Source: a virus
DNA length: 64,000 nt
Virus record (IMG/VR): IMGVR_UViG_3300032401_000002
Span: 86,168-150,167 of that record
Reading direction: 5' to 3' (one strand)
Below are positions 1-8,449 of this stretch, one piece after another; within the stretch, counting starts at the first letter, position 1; each line of letters starts with the position of its first letter. Under the pieces are notes generated by a model, which saw nothing but the letters and a program-made list of their open reading frames with translations, did no database searches and was not told the DNA's origin. The position numbers were made by a program, and so were the translations under genes.

Positions 1-147
1 GTTTGGTTCTCGTTGCTCTCCAAGTTAGATACGCAGCCAGAGGCCAAGGGGCTATTCAACTTCGTTAGCTTCTTCATGGCAATTCTGGTTCTGGGTGGGG
101 CGCTACTGGCCTTATTGGCTGGCCCGATGACCGCTGGGAGCACTTGA
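1..147 (+). CDS. Membrane protein, 3' end only
   Basis: An open plus-strand frame runs from the window edge to a TGA at 145-147 and gives 48 residues. The last half is a hydrophobic stretch (FFMAILVLGGALLALLAG) that looks like one membrane-spanning helix, followed by a short tail. The 5' end lies outside the window. It converges on the minus-strand tail genes. A small phage membrane protein such as a holin is possible, but nothing here is specific enough to say so. Confidence 0.5.
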   Translation, partial: VWFSLLSKLDTQPEAKGLFNFVSFFMAILVLGGALLALLAGPMTAGST

Positions 148-225
148 GCCTGAGAGTGGGCACTAGAAGGGGTCTGTGCGGGCCTGTATGGCCTCCTAAG
201 AGCTTCCGAGGGCATACGGGGGTAC
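148..225. other. Convergent intergenic spacer
   Basis: This is a 78-base gap between a plus-strand gene end and the minus-strand chaperone end. It holds only weak inverted repeats (for example GGCC-TGTAT-GGCC) and no convincing U-tract terminator. Confidence 0.4.
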
Positions 226-507
226 TTACTCCACTGCGATGCCAAATCGCCTTAGATCGGCAATGGTAGCCTCGACCTCTTCGTGGCTGAGTCGCTCGTA
301 GTTCTCAAGCTCGTCTTCGTTCAGCGCGCGGGCGAACAACTCATCCTCGTCAACCTGAGCGCCATCTAGCGCGTCAAGGATCTCCTTGGCTTCGCCGGGG
401 TGCATCGCAATGATCATCGAGCGGAACCTGTGCCACTCTAGCTCCTGCGCTACTTCCTGCTCGTACACGATAACCGTCAAGAGCGCAAGCTGCTGCACGT
501 CATTCAA
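226..507 (-). CDS. Tail assembly chaperone, frameshift C-terminal part
   Basis: The 93-residue acidic frame begins at a TTG. The same frame is open further upstream to about 586 and overlaps the end of the 176-residue ORF (552-1082) in the -1 register. Directly downstream of the tail tube gene, this is the usual position and architecture of the two-frame tail assembly chaperone, where the longer product is made by programmed -1 frameshifting. The TTG has no good ribosome binding site, so this part is probably made only as the extension of the upstream product. The function is inferred from synteny; no motif is diagnostic. Confidence 0.6.
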   Translation of the reverse strand: MNDVQQLALLTVIVYEQEVAQELEWHRFRSMIIAMHPGEAKEILDALDGAQVDEDELFARALNEDELENYERLSHEEVEATIADLRRFGIAVE

Positions 508-551
508 GTCGCCCTGTAGGATACCCTGACTATGAGCGAGGCGGCAGAGGG

Positions 552-1082
552 TTAGAGCGTGTGCCGACCCGCTGTCGATTTTAGCTCAAGTTCACTGAAT
601 GCCTGTGCTTGTCGTAGAAGCAGGTTGCTGAACTCAAGGTAGATCGACTCGATCACGGGGTCGTACCACTTGACTACGCGCTCGAAGTTAGCTCGGATAC
701 GCTGAATCGGATCTCGCTCTTCATCGGCGGACAAAGCAGCCGACAAGGGGCGTCCGTCTAGCGTGAGGATACAGGCTGCCACGTACACAGCCTCGATGGC
801 GTCTCCCATGCCAAAGGACTCGTCGTAGTCCTTAACTAGAAGGCTGCACGCCAAGCGCTCTCCTCGACGGAGAGTCTTGATCGTGAAGGTGTGACCGAAG
901 ACCTCGATGTCTGAAGTCAGATAGCCCAGATAGAGAAGGCCCTCGACATCATCGTAGATCTTGGGATCGAACTCATCCGCCTTGTCGGCGTTGAGCATGG
1001 GCTGGTCTGTTTCCTCGTCACGTTCAACGGTGAACCCAGCCGGGCCAAAGTCCACATCGGACTCGAAGTCGGGATTAGACAT
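552..1082 (-). CDS. Tail assembly chaperone
   Basis: A 176-residue acidic protein lies 34 bases downstream of the tail tube gene and starts behind a strong site (GATAAGGAGG, then ATG at 1082). In contractile- and long-tailed phages the gene between the tube and the tape measure encodes a chaperone that coats the tape measure during tail assembly. The C-terminal end overlaps the -1 frame of 226-507, with a candidate slip site at 579-585. The identification rests on position and frame architecture rather than on a recognised motif. Confidence 0.65.
   Translation of the reverse strand: MSNPDFESDVDFGPAGFTVERDEETDQPMLNADKADEFDPKIYDDVEGLLYLGYLTSDIEVFGHTFTIKTLRRGERLACSLLVKDYDESFGMGDAIEAVYVAACILTLDGRPLSAALSADEERDPIQRIRANFERVVKWYDPVIESIYLEFSNLLLRQAQAFSELELKSTAGRHTL
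579..585 (-). promoter_or_regulatory. Candidate -1 ribosomal frameshift site
   Basis: On the minus strand the sequence is G CTA AAA in the reading frame of 552-1082, 30 bases before its stop codon. Slipping back one base re-pairs AAA on AAA in the A site and enters the -1 frame, which is open from here to 226. P-site re-pairing (CTA to GCT) is imperfect, so this is a non-canonical heptamer. The -1 frame has a stop (TGA) just upstream, so a shift must occur at or after this point. Confidence 0.45.
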
Positions 1083-1116
1083 GATACCTCCTTATCGGCC
1101 AGGAGGCGAGAGAACC

Positions 1117-1701
1117 TTAGTGAGTCTCTTGCTCCCGTGTCATGTACGTGTACATGACCGTCATCGTCTTGATGACCTCCATGGTGCCGATCTCGATCTG
1201 CTCGTCGTCCCGGATATCCGTGATGACGACGTTGTGGTAAAGCTCTGCGTAGTGCTTCACCTTCGGGCCACCGCGAACGCCTGTGTTCGGCGGGTAGATG
1301 ATCTTCGATGCGTTGACGGGCTTGTTGAGAGCCGACAGTCGCAGGAAGACTTCAGAAAGGTCGTTGTAGCGAGCGTTGGAGCGCTGTCCAGCCGTGCCGA
1401 AGCCACCCGTGTCCGTGATCTTCATGATCTGATCCCAGACCTTCTGGCCGTACATCTCGAACAACTGCACCTGTAGGGTGCCAGCGCCGATTGCGGCCGG
1501 GGTGATGATCTGGAGCGGGTACTGCTGGTCAAGAGGCTGGATGGCCACCGGGGTAGCAACGGGCTGCGGAGCCTGATGCGAAACCTGCTGGGCGAATCCA
1601 ATGACGTGACCGTTCCACCAGAAGCTGGTGAAACCGGAACCACCGACGCGGAACGGCTTGGTGCGGTTGAAGATGTTCTGCTGTGCGCTTGAAGATGCCA
1701 T
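1117..1701 (-). CDS. Tail tube protein
   Basis: A 194-residue protein is encoded immediately after the tail sheath gene (10-base gap). Sheath, tube, chaperone is the canonical order in contractile-tail phages, and the tube protein polymerises inside the sheath to form the DNA conduit. The length matches the family (about 150-200 residues). The protein is rich in beta-forming, Gln and Gly residues at the N-terminus, with no signal or membrane segment. The start is the ATG at 1701. The call is based mainly on gene order. Confidence 0.75.
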   Translation of the reverse strand: MASSSAQQNIFNRTKPFRVGGSGFTSFWWNGHVIGFAQQVSHQAPQPVATPVAIQPLDQQYPLQIITPAAIGAGTLQVQLFEMYGQKVWDQIMKITDTGGFGTAGQRSNARYNDLSEVFLRLSALNKPVNASKIIYPPNTGVRGGPKVKHYAELYHNVVITDIRDDEQIEIGTMEVIKTMTVMYTYMTREQETH

Positions 1702-1711
1702 TGTCTAGTCC

Positions 1712-3715
1712 TTAGATGCCCTGGACGTTCGTTGCGTCCGTTGTGTCGAAGGTTACGCCCTGAGCGGAGTCGATGCTGAAGCTGATCGAGACCTGGTTGA
1801 GCGGGTATGCGGGTAGGTAGCTGAAGCGAACCTCAAGAGCGCTCGCGTCAGACGGGTTCCTACGAACCTGGATCGACTGGTAAGAAACCAGCGCACCCTC
1901 AGAGCGGAGACGCTCCAGGACAGCCGTGACGATAAGCTGAACTCGGAAGTTCGACTGGTCGTCCAGGACGATCTGGCCAATGACCTCTGTGTCGATGCTC
2001 TCGCGGATGTTCTCCATCATGTACTGCTTGGCGCGAACAACATTGAACTCTCGGCGAACCAGAGTATCCGTTGCGGTGGTGATCGCATGACGTACCTGGA
2101 TCGTTCCACGCTTGGCCTCAATGACCGTCAGGCCCGCCTGTGCGTCGGCGTCCTTGTCGGTCTCGGTGCGTGAGTCGTTGACTGATGTGATGACATTGAT
2201 ACGCTTGCGCGTCATCGGAGTCTGCACGGGGTAGCGACTAAGTGCGCCTGCGAAGGCTGCTGCTACGTACTGACCGCCGAAGAGGGCGTCCACCCCGGTG
2301 ACGGGGTTAGCGAAGTTGAAGGATGACGGCGATACGAAGAGCACACTGTCAGCCGGGGTGCGAGCACCAATGGCCTGAGCGTGAGCCTGTAGAGTGGCCT
2401 TGGAAGCCAAGGCACCACCAGTGCCGTCCTCGCCTACGATAGCCACGAGCAACTGCTGTTGCTGCTGGGCCATGTAGTTGACATGATCCTGCACCTTCTG
2501 TAGAATCTGAAGGTTGAGGGAGTCCGTGACCGTTGTAGCCAGGTTGCCAGCGGCGATGATCGGGACGATAACGTTTACGTCTTCGATGTCGCGAAGGTTC
2601 TTAAGGGTGTCCTCCCAGTCGTTGACACTGCCTGTCGGAGTCGTGCGCGGGCTACCTTCTGTGAAGAGAGCCTGGACGATCACGCTAGCAGCGCCGTTCT
2701 CGAATGCAACCGAAGCTGCGAAAGACACTGGATTGAGAATGTTTCCAACTGAGTCGTAAGCCGGGCCGAACTTGTCCTCGACATCACTCTGGCCGAAGCA
2801 GCGGGTCGGGAGCCAGTAGTCGCTCGGTGTCGCACGGTAAGAGACTCGGACGGCGAGCTTGTCAGCCGAAGCGCCAATCGTAGTCGTTCCCGCCGAACGG
2901 CTTAGCTGAAGGGTTGCCCCTGTGCCGGTCAAGATGTAGTCCAGATCGGTGGTGGTGCCCTTCTGATAGAGAGCAGAAGTGTTGGCGAATGTGCCGGGTG
3001 CTGTCTTGACAACAATGTTGTCGGCAGTTGTCGGCAGGTTGACCGGAGTCAGGTTGTTCAACTGCACCGCGATGTCGCTGAACTGAACAGCGCCAACTGT
3101 GTAGTCGAGGTAGACAGTCTGGAACTTCCTGAGAACAGTCGCCGTGTTGACCCAAACGATGGTCGGGGTTGCGCCTCCTGCGCCAACGACTGCGTAGTCC
3201 GCAACCGGGGCCAGGCCCTCGGTGCCGACCTTGACGGTAGCCGATACGGTTCCCGAAGTGCGCTGAGCCGGGGTAGCAAGGCTCGTGCCATTAAGGACGA
3301 TGGACTCGGTCTTACCGTCACCCTGCGACGGTGAACCTGAGTTCTCGAAGTACACGACAACCGACTCGCCATTGCCAATGGTGGTCTGCATCGCGCGAAC
3401 GATGCTGACGATCCCCTGAGTAGTCAAGAGGGTCGAGTCAACGTTATAGTCTAGATTGGTCAGAGTGGTTGAAGCCCGGAAAGGCTCAAGGGTTACGTTG
3501 CTCGCGTCACGAACGACGATGGTGCTGGTGTCCACGTTGAGAGCACCAAGCTGGATGGGAGTGTTGTCGTCCAGAACGAACACCTGAACGAAATCCTCAT
3601 AGCCCTGTCCAGGGCCGACAATGCAGATCGACGTAGGATCTAGCAGGATGGGCGAGAACGACGGTGATACGATCTCACTGACGGTTACGCCGGGCTTTAC
3701 GTATGCGAGTGCCAA
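1712..3715 (-). CDS. Tail sheath protein
   Basis: This 667-residue protein forms the contractile outer sheath of the tail. The N-terminus (ALAYVKPGVTVSEI) is typical of sheath proteins. The C-terminal region has the family pattern: RRKRINVITSVND-like strands, a conserved stretch around VVRAKQYMMENIRESID, and a beta-rich end (LEVRFSYLPAYPLNQV). The middle carries a large Ser/Thr/Ala-rich beta insertion, as in other actinophage sheaths. The start appears to be a TTG at 3715 with a GGAG about 15 bases upstream. The tube gene follows directly. This gene is the main evidence for myovirus morphology. Confidence 0.88.
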   Translation of the reverse strand: MALAYVKPGVTVSEIVSPSFSPILLDPTSICIVGPGQGYEDFVQVFVLDDNTPIQLGALNVDTSTIVVRDASNVTLEPFRASTTLTNLDYNVDSTLLTTQGIVSIVRAMQTTIGNGESVVVYFENSGSPSQGDGKTESIVLNGTSLATPAQRTSGTVSATVKVGTEGLAPVADYAVVGAGGATPTIVWVNTATVLRKFQTVYLDYTVGAVQFSDIAVQLNNLTPVNLPTTADNIVVKTAPGTFANTSALYQKGTTTDLDYILTGTGATLQLSRSAGTTTIGASADKLAVRVSYRATPSDYWLPTRCFGQSDVEDKFGPAYDSVGNILNPVSFAASVAFENGAASVIVQALFTEGSPRTTPTGSVNDWEDTLKNLRDIEDVNVIVPIIAAGNLATTVTDSLNLQILQKVQDHVNYMAQQQQQLLVAIVGEDGTGGALASKATLQAHAQAIGARTPADSVLFVSPSSFNFANPVTGVDALFGGQYVAAAFAGALSRYPVQTPMTRKRINVITSVNDSRTETDKDADAQAGLTVIEAKRGTIQVRHAITTATDTLVRREFNVVRAKQYMMENIRESIDTEVIGQIVLDDQSNFRVQLIVTAVLERLRSEGALVSYQSIQVRRNPSDASALEVRFSYLPAYPLNQVSISFSIDSAQGVTFDTTDATNVQGI

Positions 3716-3793
3716 GGGTTTCAGAGTCTCCTAAAGGGTTTCAATCTCAAACCTTAGGGTGGAGTAGACGGCTAGAAAGTAGCGGCCGTGTCA

Positions 3794-4951
3794 TTAGGCT
3801 GTAGTCACCGTGCCAAAGCTGGCCTCGCTGCCCTTGCCTGTGATGTTGACAGTGAGCTTGAAGGTCGGGGTGCCAAAGGTCGGGGTGCTCGTGAATCCTG
3901 TTACGTTGGCCGTTCTGTTCACACTCTTGGAACCAAAGGCTGCTGCTGACCCAAGACCAGTCACAGACACGTTGATGTGGCCTGTGAATGTCGGGGTGCC
4001 GAACGATGCCGCCGAACCGAGGCCGGTCACGTTGGTCGTCCTTGAGATCTTCAGTGTACCAATCGAGGCCACGGAGTTTAGTCCGACCAGAGTCGTCGTG
4101 GTGTTTACCGACAAGACACCGAAAGCCTGCGTTCCTGTTAGGCCCACAAGCGTGGTTGCCGTGTTCACCTTCAAGGTGCCGAAGGCTGCCGCTGAGCCAA
4201 GCGCAGACCCAATCGGGATGAATGTCCATCCAGGGATGATCGTGGTTGTGCCGAAGCTGGCAGCCGACCCCAGACCTGTGATGTTGACCGTCATGTCTTC
4301 TCGGGCTAGCGCGCCAATCTGGGCCGCTGAGCCAAGACCCGTCACGTTCACCGTGCGACTGATAGTGGTCGTACCGAATGCTGCGGCCGAGCCGAGAGCA
4401 GGCGGGAACGCCTGAGTGTTGATCTTGAAGACGCCGAAGGAAGCCGCCGAGTTGAGTCCAGGGATGGGAACGGTTGTCTTGAACGTGCGTGTTCCGAAGG
4501 CTGGCGTGCTGGAAAGCCCGGTGATGTTGACCGTTCTCTTGTTGCCGACCACGCCGAATGCGGGTACGCTGCTGAGGCCAACCGTGTTGACTGTCCTGCT
4601 GATGTAGACGGTGCCAATGCTTGCTGCTGAGCCAAGTCCAACGAGCGTCTTCTTGTGGTTGACATGCAACGTACCGAACGCTGCCGCCGATGCGAGAGCC
4701 GTTGGCGCAACGAACTGGATGTTGTAGGTCTCGTCCGCCGAGATAACGCCCGTGCCTCGAACCCACTGGTAGTCATCATCGTTATCGGTCTGGTACTCTG
4801 CGCCCGTTACAACACCAACAGCCCTGAGGCGGTTAGGATAGCTGTACGGGTGATTCGGGTCGGGATCGAGGTTGTTGTCCTCGTACTCGAACGGATTCGA
4901 CCAAGCAAGCTCGGGATGATCGCTGAACGGAAGAATGAGAGTGCTAGACAT
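3794..4951 (-). CDS. GLGSAA(A/S)FGT-repeat structural protein, shorter paralogue
   Basis: The 385-residue protein has a non-repetitive N-terminus of about 65 residues followed by about 15 imperfect repeats of roughly 20 residues. The core is T-V-N-V-T-G-L-G-S-A-A-A-F-G-T. The regular G/S/A/F pattern suggests a beta-solenoid or stacked beta-strand fibre. A second, longer protein with the same repeat lies at 52457-54685. The start ATG overlaps the end of the upstream gene (4944) by 8 bases, so the two are probably co-translated. It lies between tail completion genes and the sheath, so a virion role is likely, but the function is unknown. Confidence 0.7.
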   Translation of the reverse strand: MSSTLILPFSDHPELAWSNPFEYEDNNLDPDPNHPYSYPNRLRAVGVVTGAEYQTDNDDDYQWVRGTGVISADETYNIQFVAPTALASAAAFGTLHVNHKKTLVGLGSAASIGTVYISRTVNTVGLSSVPAFGVVGNKRTVNITGLSSTPAFGTRTFKTTVPIPGLNSAASFGVFKINTQAFPPALGSAAAFGTTTISRTVNVTGLGSAAQIGALAREDMTVNITGLGSAASFGTTTIIPGWTFIPIGSALGSAAAFGTLKVNTATTLVGLTGTQAFGVLSVNTTTTLVGLNSVASIGTLKISRTTNVTGLGSAASFGTPTFTGHINVSVTGLGSAAAFGSKSVNRTANVTGFTSTPTFGTPTFKLTVNITGKGSEASFGTVTTA

Positions 4952-5615
4952 CGAAGTCCACCGGCTGTTCGAACTGCGGATACGACTGTGACTCTACTCG
5001 CGTGATGAATGACCACTGATCCTGCGGGTAGGTGTTGTAGAAGCCACCATGGATCTCGATGTTCAAGTCTGACGAGTACACCAACACGTCCTCGGGAGAC
5101 CATGGGGCGATCTGGGCCGTGACGCCACCGTCGTTGATTTCGTCCACGTTGAGCATCAACTGGCTGAATGCCAGCATGAGGGGGTCATCGGGTGACCCAT
5201 AGATGCTGGTGAAGAAGTTACCTAGCTGGGCGTCAAGACGACCGAAGCTCAGAACCTCGACCAGTGAGTCCACCAGGAGGTCAAGGTCGAGAGGGGTCAG
5301 GGCGTGGCATGAGAAGTTCAACGTGCCCTCGAAGCGACGATGATTCCACTTTCTGAGGATTTCGTTGTCGTCTAGGAACCACTCTTCGTGACCCACGCCA
5401 GCGTTGATGATCCTCTGGCCGTTGTACTCTACCACGATAGACGGGTAGTCCAACTTGACGAGGGGATAGTGCGGCGTGATCTTGAGATCGACAAGCTGAC
5501 GCTCGCGCGTGTAAGCCGTGTCGTAGACTGCATGCAGGGCGTTGACGATCCCTCGCAGGACAAGTCGGCGATAGGAGGTAACAGAAAGATCAGTTGTGCG
5601 GAGCGCTTCACTCAT
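4944..5615 (-). CDS. Probable tail completion/terminator protein
   Basis: A 223-residue soluble protein overlaps its neighbours by 4 bases upstream and 8 bases downstream. It lies in the block between connector-like genes and the sheath, where tail terminator or tail completion proteins are found. The sequence is mixed alpha/beta (RRLVLRGIVNALHAVYD, then YPSIVVEYNG). No catalytic motif is visible. The role is inferred from synteny. Confidence 0.5.
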   Translation of the reverse strand: MSEALRTTDLSVTSYRRLVLRGIVNALHAVYDTAYTRERQLVDLKITPHYPLVKLDYPSIVVEYNGQRIINAGVGHEEWFLDDNEILRKWNHRRFEGTLNFSCHALTPLDLDLLVDSLVEVLSFGRLDAQLGNFFTSIYGSPDDPLMLAFSQLMLNVDEINDGGVTAQIAPWSPEDVLVYSSDLNIEIHGGFYNTYPQDQWSFITRVESQSYPQFEQPVDFDV

Positions 5616-5947
5616 ACTCTCAACCCATCGAGAAGGCTTTGTACGAACACTTGAGTCTCGGAGCTATCTGACATAGCTTCCTCCATCGAATCAAGACCAA
5701 TCTGTGTGACTTGCGTGTAGATGCTTTGATCGAGCAGGATAGCCTTCACCATGGCATCTTTGGTCTCCAGGCGATACCCGTATTCGCCATCATCCAGAGT
5801 GGCCTTGAAGGGTGCCCATGATCGTCTTAGGCCCTTGACGTTTGCGTCAGACTGACCCTGGATCAGGAGCGGCAAGATCTCTGTTCGCGCTCGTCGGTTG
5901 GCGATCTTGACGGCTAGTCTGACCACGCTCTGCTGTGCGGTAGGCAT
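5612..5947 (-). CDS. Small head-tail connector-region protein
   Basis: The 111-residue protein overlaps the gene on each side (4 bases with 4944-5615 and a shared base with 5947-6729), so it belongs to a tightly coupled virion operon. The N-terminus is basic (VRLAVKIANRRARTEI) and the rest is helical. Its size and position between neck-type proteins suggest a neck or minor tail protein. It is not recognised by sequence. Confidence 0.5.
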   Translation of the reverse strand: MPTAQQSVVRLAVKIANRRARTEILPLLIQGQSDANVKGLRRSWAPFKATLDDGEYGYRLETKDAMVKAILLDQSIYTQVTQIGLDSMEEAMSDSSETQVFVQSLLDGLRV

Positions 5948-6729
5948 TAGACGGTCGTAACCAATCCGAAGTCGTGCGCGTTCGTCAGCCCAACGGGCCT
6001 CTTGCTACTATTGACAACCAAGTCGCTGAAGTAGATTGAATCTACGGGAACCCCGTACAAGGCACTGTTGGTCGGAGCCTTGCTCATCTGGAAACTCTGC
6101 CCCACCTGGAATGGCTGATGACCACTGCGCTGCGCTCCTCGTCTACCTAGGCCGCGCATGGTGATCTGCTGAACGCGCTTCAACTGGAATCGATCATGCA
6201 TGTCGGTGATCGTGTAGCCATCCTGATCTAGCACAACGTTGATGCAGAGATCGTTGTCGCCCAGTCTGGGGTACCAAGGGGCCACACCTTCTGCATCGAA
6301 GGTCTGGATCATCACACCCTGCTCGTTGACTCGGAAGACATCAATTGCTACGTCAGGCTCAAGGAGCCAAGTCAGAAGTGGATTGGCGAAGCCTCCGTAA
6401 CGAGGGGCCTTGATTGATCCATTCGGCTGCGCGCCCGTCACGAGTTGTCCGTCAGTGGTGACCCAGACATCGAACGGATTGTCCTCGACTGACACGAATC
6501 CGAAGCTGTAGCAAACTGGGCAATCGTTTCGCGTCTGCTCGTACACTGAATCGAAGCAGGCCGGGCACTTCTTGGCTTCGCCGTTCTCGACATCGTCTAG
6601 GTTGTACATGTGACGAAAGACAACAGGCTGGCCCATCTTGCGACACAGATCCATGTTCTCGCGACGAAGTCTCTTGATCTCCTGCGGAGTGTTCGGCGGG
6701 CCGACCTCGCGAAAGGTTACGTACCGCAC
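5947..6729 (-). CDS. Virion protein with a zinc ribbon
   Basis: The 260-residue protein has two Cys pairs near the N-terminus (KKCPACFDSVYEQ and NDCPVCYSFG), which form a four-Cys zinc ribbon. A beta-rich remainder follows. The gene abuts 6730-7599 and overlaps 5612-5947, inside the head-tail connector block. A zinc ribbon in a neck or baseplate-hub protein is plausible, but no specific family is recognised. Confidence 0.55.
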   Translation of the reverse strand: MRYVTFREVGPPNTPQEIKRLRRENMDLCRKMGQPVVFRHMYNLDDVENGEAKKCPACFDSVYEQTRNDCPVCYSFGFVSVEDNPFDVWVTTDGQLVTGAQPNGSIKAPRYGGFANPLLTWLLEPDVAIDVFRVNEQGVMIQTFDAEGVAPWYPRLGDNDLCINVVLDQDGYTITDMHDRFQLKRVQQITMRGLGRRGAQRSGHQPFQVGQSFQMSKAPTNSALYGVPVDSIYFSDLVVNSSKRPVGLTNAHDFGLVTTV

Positions 6730-7599
6730 TTAGAAGCCCCTGCCGACGTTCCTTGACCGCATCGGGCCAGGAAGCATGCGACCGGCCTTCGTACCGAGGA
6801 GGAGAGAGCCGTGCGTGATGTCGTAACCACGGAGCTTGACTTGCTTCGTCCACTTGTCGAACAATGGAGCTTCAACATCGTAGACAGCTTTCCAAGCCTG
6901 CTGGTATCGCTTTCTGTCCATGAAGGCTACGGGAGACGAGACAACATCGGGCTGCTCGGTGTACGAGCGCATCAGATGTCGGATGGATGCAACGAGTAGG
7001 CCCTGGGCTGCCAGTGGGCCGTATGACCCCTGCGACCATGGGTAGCTAGCCTCAGTGTAGTCGGAGAACGGCATCGTCTCGTTCACGTTCATGATGACCT
7101 CTGGAATGAAGGCTCGAATCTTGGTCTTATCGAAGACAGCCAGTGTCTGATCCCGGAGCCAAGGGCCACCCAGTTCAGAGTCGAAGCAGTCTTCTAGCTT
7201 GAGCCATGCCATGTCAACGTATGGATCAGACACCGCAGACCCAGAGCGAACAAACGGATCAATGACAGTGAAGTCAACAATGACAGACTTGAGGGCGTTC
7301 GGGTACGGTGCAGAAGATACGCCAGTGTAGTCGAACGTCATGACGCCCTTGTACTCACCGGGTATGTCAGTTAGGTTGATAACCTGGAACTGAGCATGAC
7401 CGTCACCAACGATGTCTGCTGGATTGCTCTGGACAGATGGTGTGTTGGGATCATCACCCGGCTTCAGGATTGTGACGATGGCCGATGTGATATCGCCCAT
7501 GGGGATCAGAGTGTCGCCCGCGTTGTTGTACAGCCAGCCGTCTAGAATGGCGCTGTCATTCAGCATCACATTGGGCTGTCGCTCGTATCCGAAACTCAT
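6730..7599 (-). CDS. Probable head-tail connector/neck protein
   Basis: The 289-residue protein has an Ig-like or jelly-roll N-terminal half (LNDSAILDGWLYNNAGDTL onward). A helical half follows that begins DPYVDMAWLKLEDCFDSELG, a pattern reminiscent of gp6-like head-tail connectors. It is the first gene of the minus-strand run that leads to the sheath, with the ribosome site GGAGAGAGAAC before the ATG at 7599. The role is inferred from position and this weak resemblance. Confidence 0.5.
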   Translation of the reverse strand: MSFGYERQPNVMLNDSAILDGWLYNNAGDTLIPMGDITSAIVTILKPGDDPNTPSVQSNPADIVGDGHAQFQVINLTDIPGEYKGVMTFDYTGVSSAPYPNALKSVIVDFTVIDPFVRSGSAVSDPYVDMAWLKLEDCFDSELGGPWLRDQTLAVFDKTKIRAFIPEVIMNVNETMPFSDYTEASYPWSQGSYGPLAAQGLLVASIRHLMRSYTEQPDVVSSPVAFMDRKRYQQAWKAVYDVEAPLFDKWTKQVKLRGYDITHGSLLLGTKAGRMLPGPMRSRNVGRGF

Positions 7600-7845
7600 G
7601 TTCTCTCTCCTACCGCCATGGGTGTGGGTCTGCCTAGCCTTGTCTCAGGAACTCGCATTGGAACCTTAGCCTCGGCGTGCCCGACCTGTCCGAGTAAGTG
7701 CTCCCCCCTGCCCCTAGAGAGTCCCGAAGGCTGGCGCAGGTTATGGGTGAGCCGATCACTTGCGACAAGACCCGTTCGTTGTCATCACCCCTTAGGTGGC
7801 TGATTGACCTCTGTCTGTAGTGACCTAACAACCCGGTGACTTCTG
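7600..7845. other. Divergent intergenic region
   Basis: This is about 250 bases between a minus-strand virion gene and a plus-strand moron. It holds the motif CCCCTTAGGTG at 7788-7798, also found before 30219, and an unassigned stretch. On the minus strand the motif is followed by a possible 9-codon ORF. No RNA gene was recognised. Confidence 0.4.
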
Positions 7846-7854
7846 TGCTAGAAT
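7846..7854 (+). promoter_or_regulatory. Extended -10 promoter, leaderless start
   Basis: TGC-TAGAAT matches an extended -10 element (TGn plus a TAnnnT hexamer). The ATG at 7862 lies 8 bases after the last base of the hexamer, about where transcription would begin, so the message is probably leaderless. No -35 element stands at the right distance. Confidence 0.6.
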
Positions 7855-7861
7855 AGGTGAC

Positions 7862-8287
7862 ATGTGGGATTCAGGCATCGCTCGCTACCAGCTAGCCATA
7901 CCCGAAGCCAGTAACGCCGACGAGAGTGGTCAGCAACAGGATCTCACCTGGATGCTGCCTGGCATCTTGAAAGCGCTGGCTAAGGCTGGCTACGGTGACT
8001 CGACCGTGCGCAAGCACATCGATGGCGTCTGGACGAACCCTGACACGGGTGAGTCTTTCGCTGAGCCAATGACCTGGATTGACCTGGACGTGGAGGACAC
8101 GCCTGAGAATGATCAGACACTCCACTCGTTCGCTGCCGAGGTCGCACGCGCGACTGGACAGCACAAGCTGTACTTCAACAAGATTCCCCTTCCTCGTGTC
8201 CTAGTCTCCCCTTCGGAGACCGCTCATCCACTCTTTGAGCTACCGGACATGGCCGCAGGCGGGAATCTCTCACCAGACTTCCCCTAG
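7862..8287 (+). CDS. Unknown plus-strand moron protein
   Basis: The 141-residue acidic soluble protein is not recognised. The sequence is globular (MLPGILKALAKAGYGDSTV; WIDLDVEDTPENDQTLH), without membrane segments or Cys pairs. It is transcribed against the surrounding virion genes from a leaderless-type promoter and is followed by the Rpf-like gene. This context is that of an independently expressed accessory gene. Confidence 0.6.
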   Translation: MWDSGIARYQLAIPEASNADESGQQQDLTWMLPGILKALAKAGYGDSTVRKHIDGVWTNPDTGESFAEPMTWIDLDVEDTPENDQTLHSFAAEVARATGQHKLYFNKIPLPRVLVSPSETAHPLFELPDMAAGGNLSPDFP

Positions 8288-8449
8288 GAGGGGTCGTGTA
8301 CGGCTCTCAGAGCCGTTCTAAGCGCCATTGAGGGGTATACCCTACCACCAACATGGCTTTACAGAAAGGACAGGGCAGAAGCCCCCGTACGAGAAGCATG
8401 GCAGGCCCGTAGTTTCGGTCTCAAACGATGTTCTCAGTACGGCAGTGTT
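8288..8449 (+). other. Intergenic region with short hairpin
   Basis: These 162 bases separate two plus-strand genes. CGGCTC-TCA-GAGCCG at 8301-8315 can form a 6-bp stem with a three-base loop just after the stop codon. It is followed by TTCTA, so it may be a weak terminator. No clear promoter for the Rpf-like gene could be assigned. Confidence 0.4.

Noticed and set aside
1141-1156. Inverted repeat CATGTAC-GT-GTACATG, and a palindrome CGTGTACGTACACG at 8932-8945
   Set aside because: Both lie inside coding sequence and follow from Tyr/Val/His codons; no copies at intergenic sites were seen.
3810-4415. Long plus-strand ORF opposite the repeat protein, and a similar one at 53604-54284
   Set aside because: It is the antisense of the GLGSAA repeats; the repeat composition keeps the opposite frame open. 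It has no ribosome site and the real minus-strand gene is clear.
7774-7798. Minus-strand 9-codon ORF after CACCTAAGGGGTG, possible leader peptide
   Set aside because: It is too short to support, with no downstream gene in position to be controlled by it. The shared motif is noted separately.
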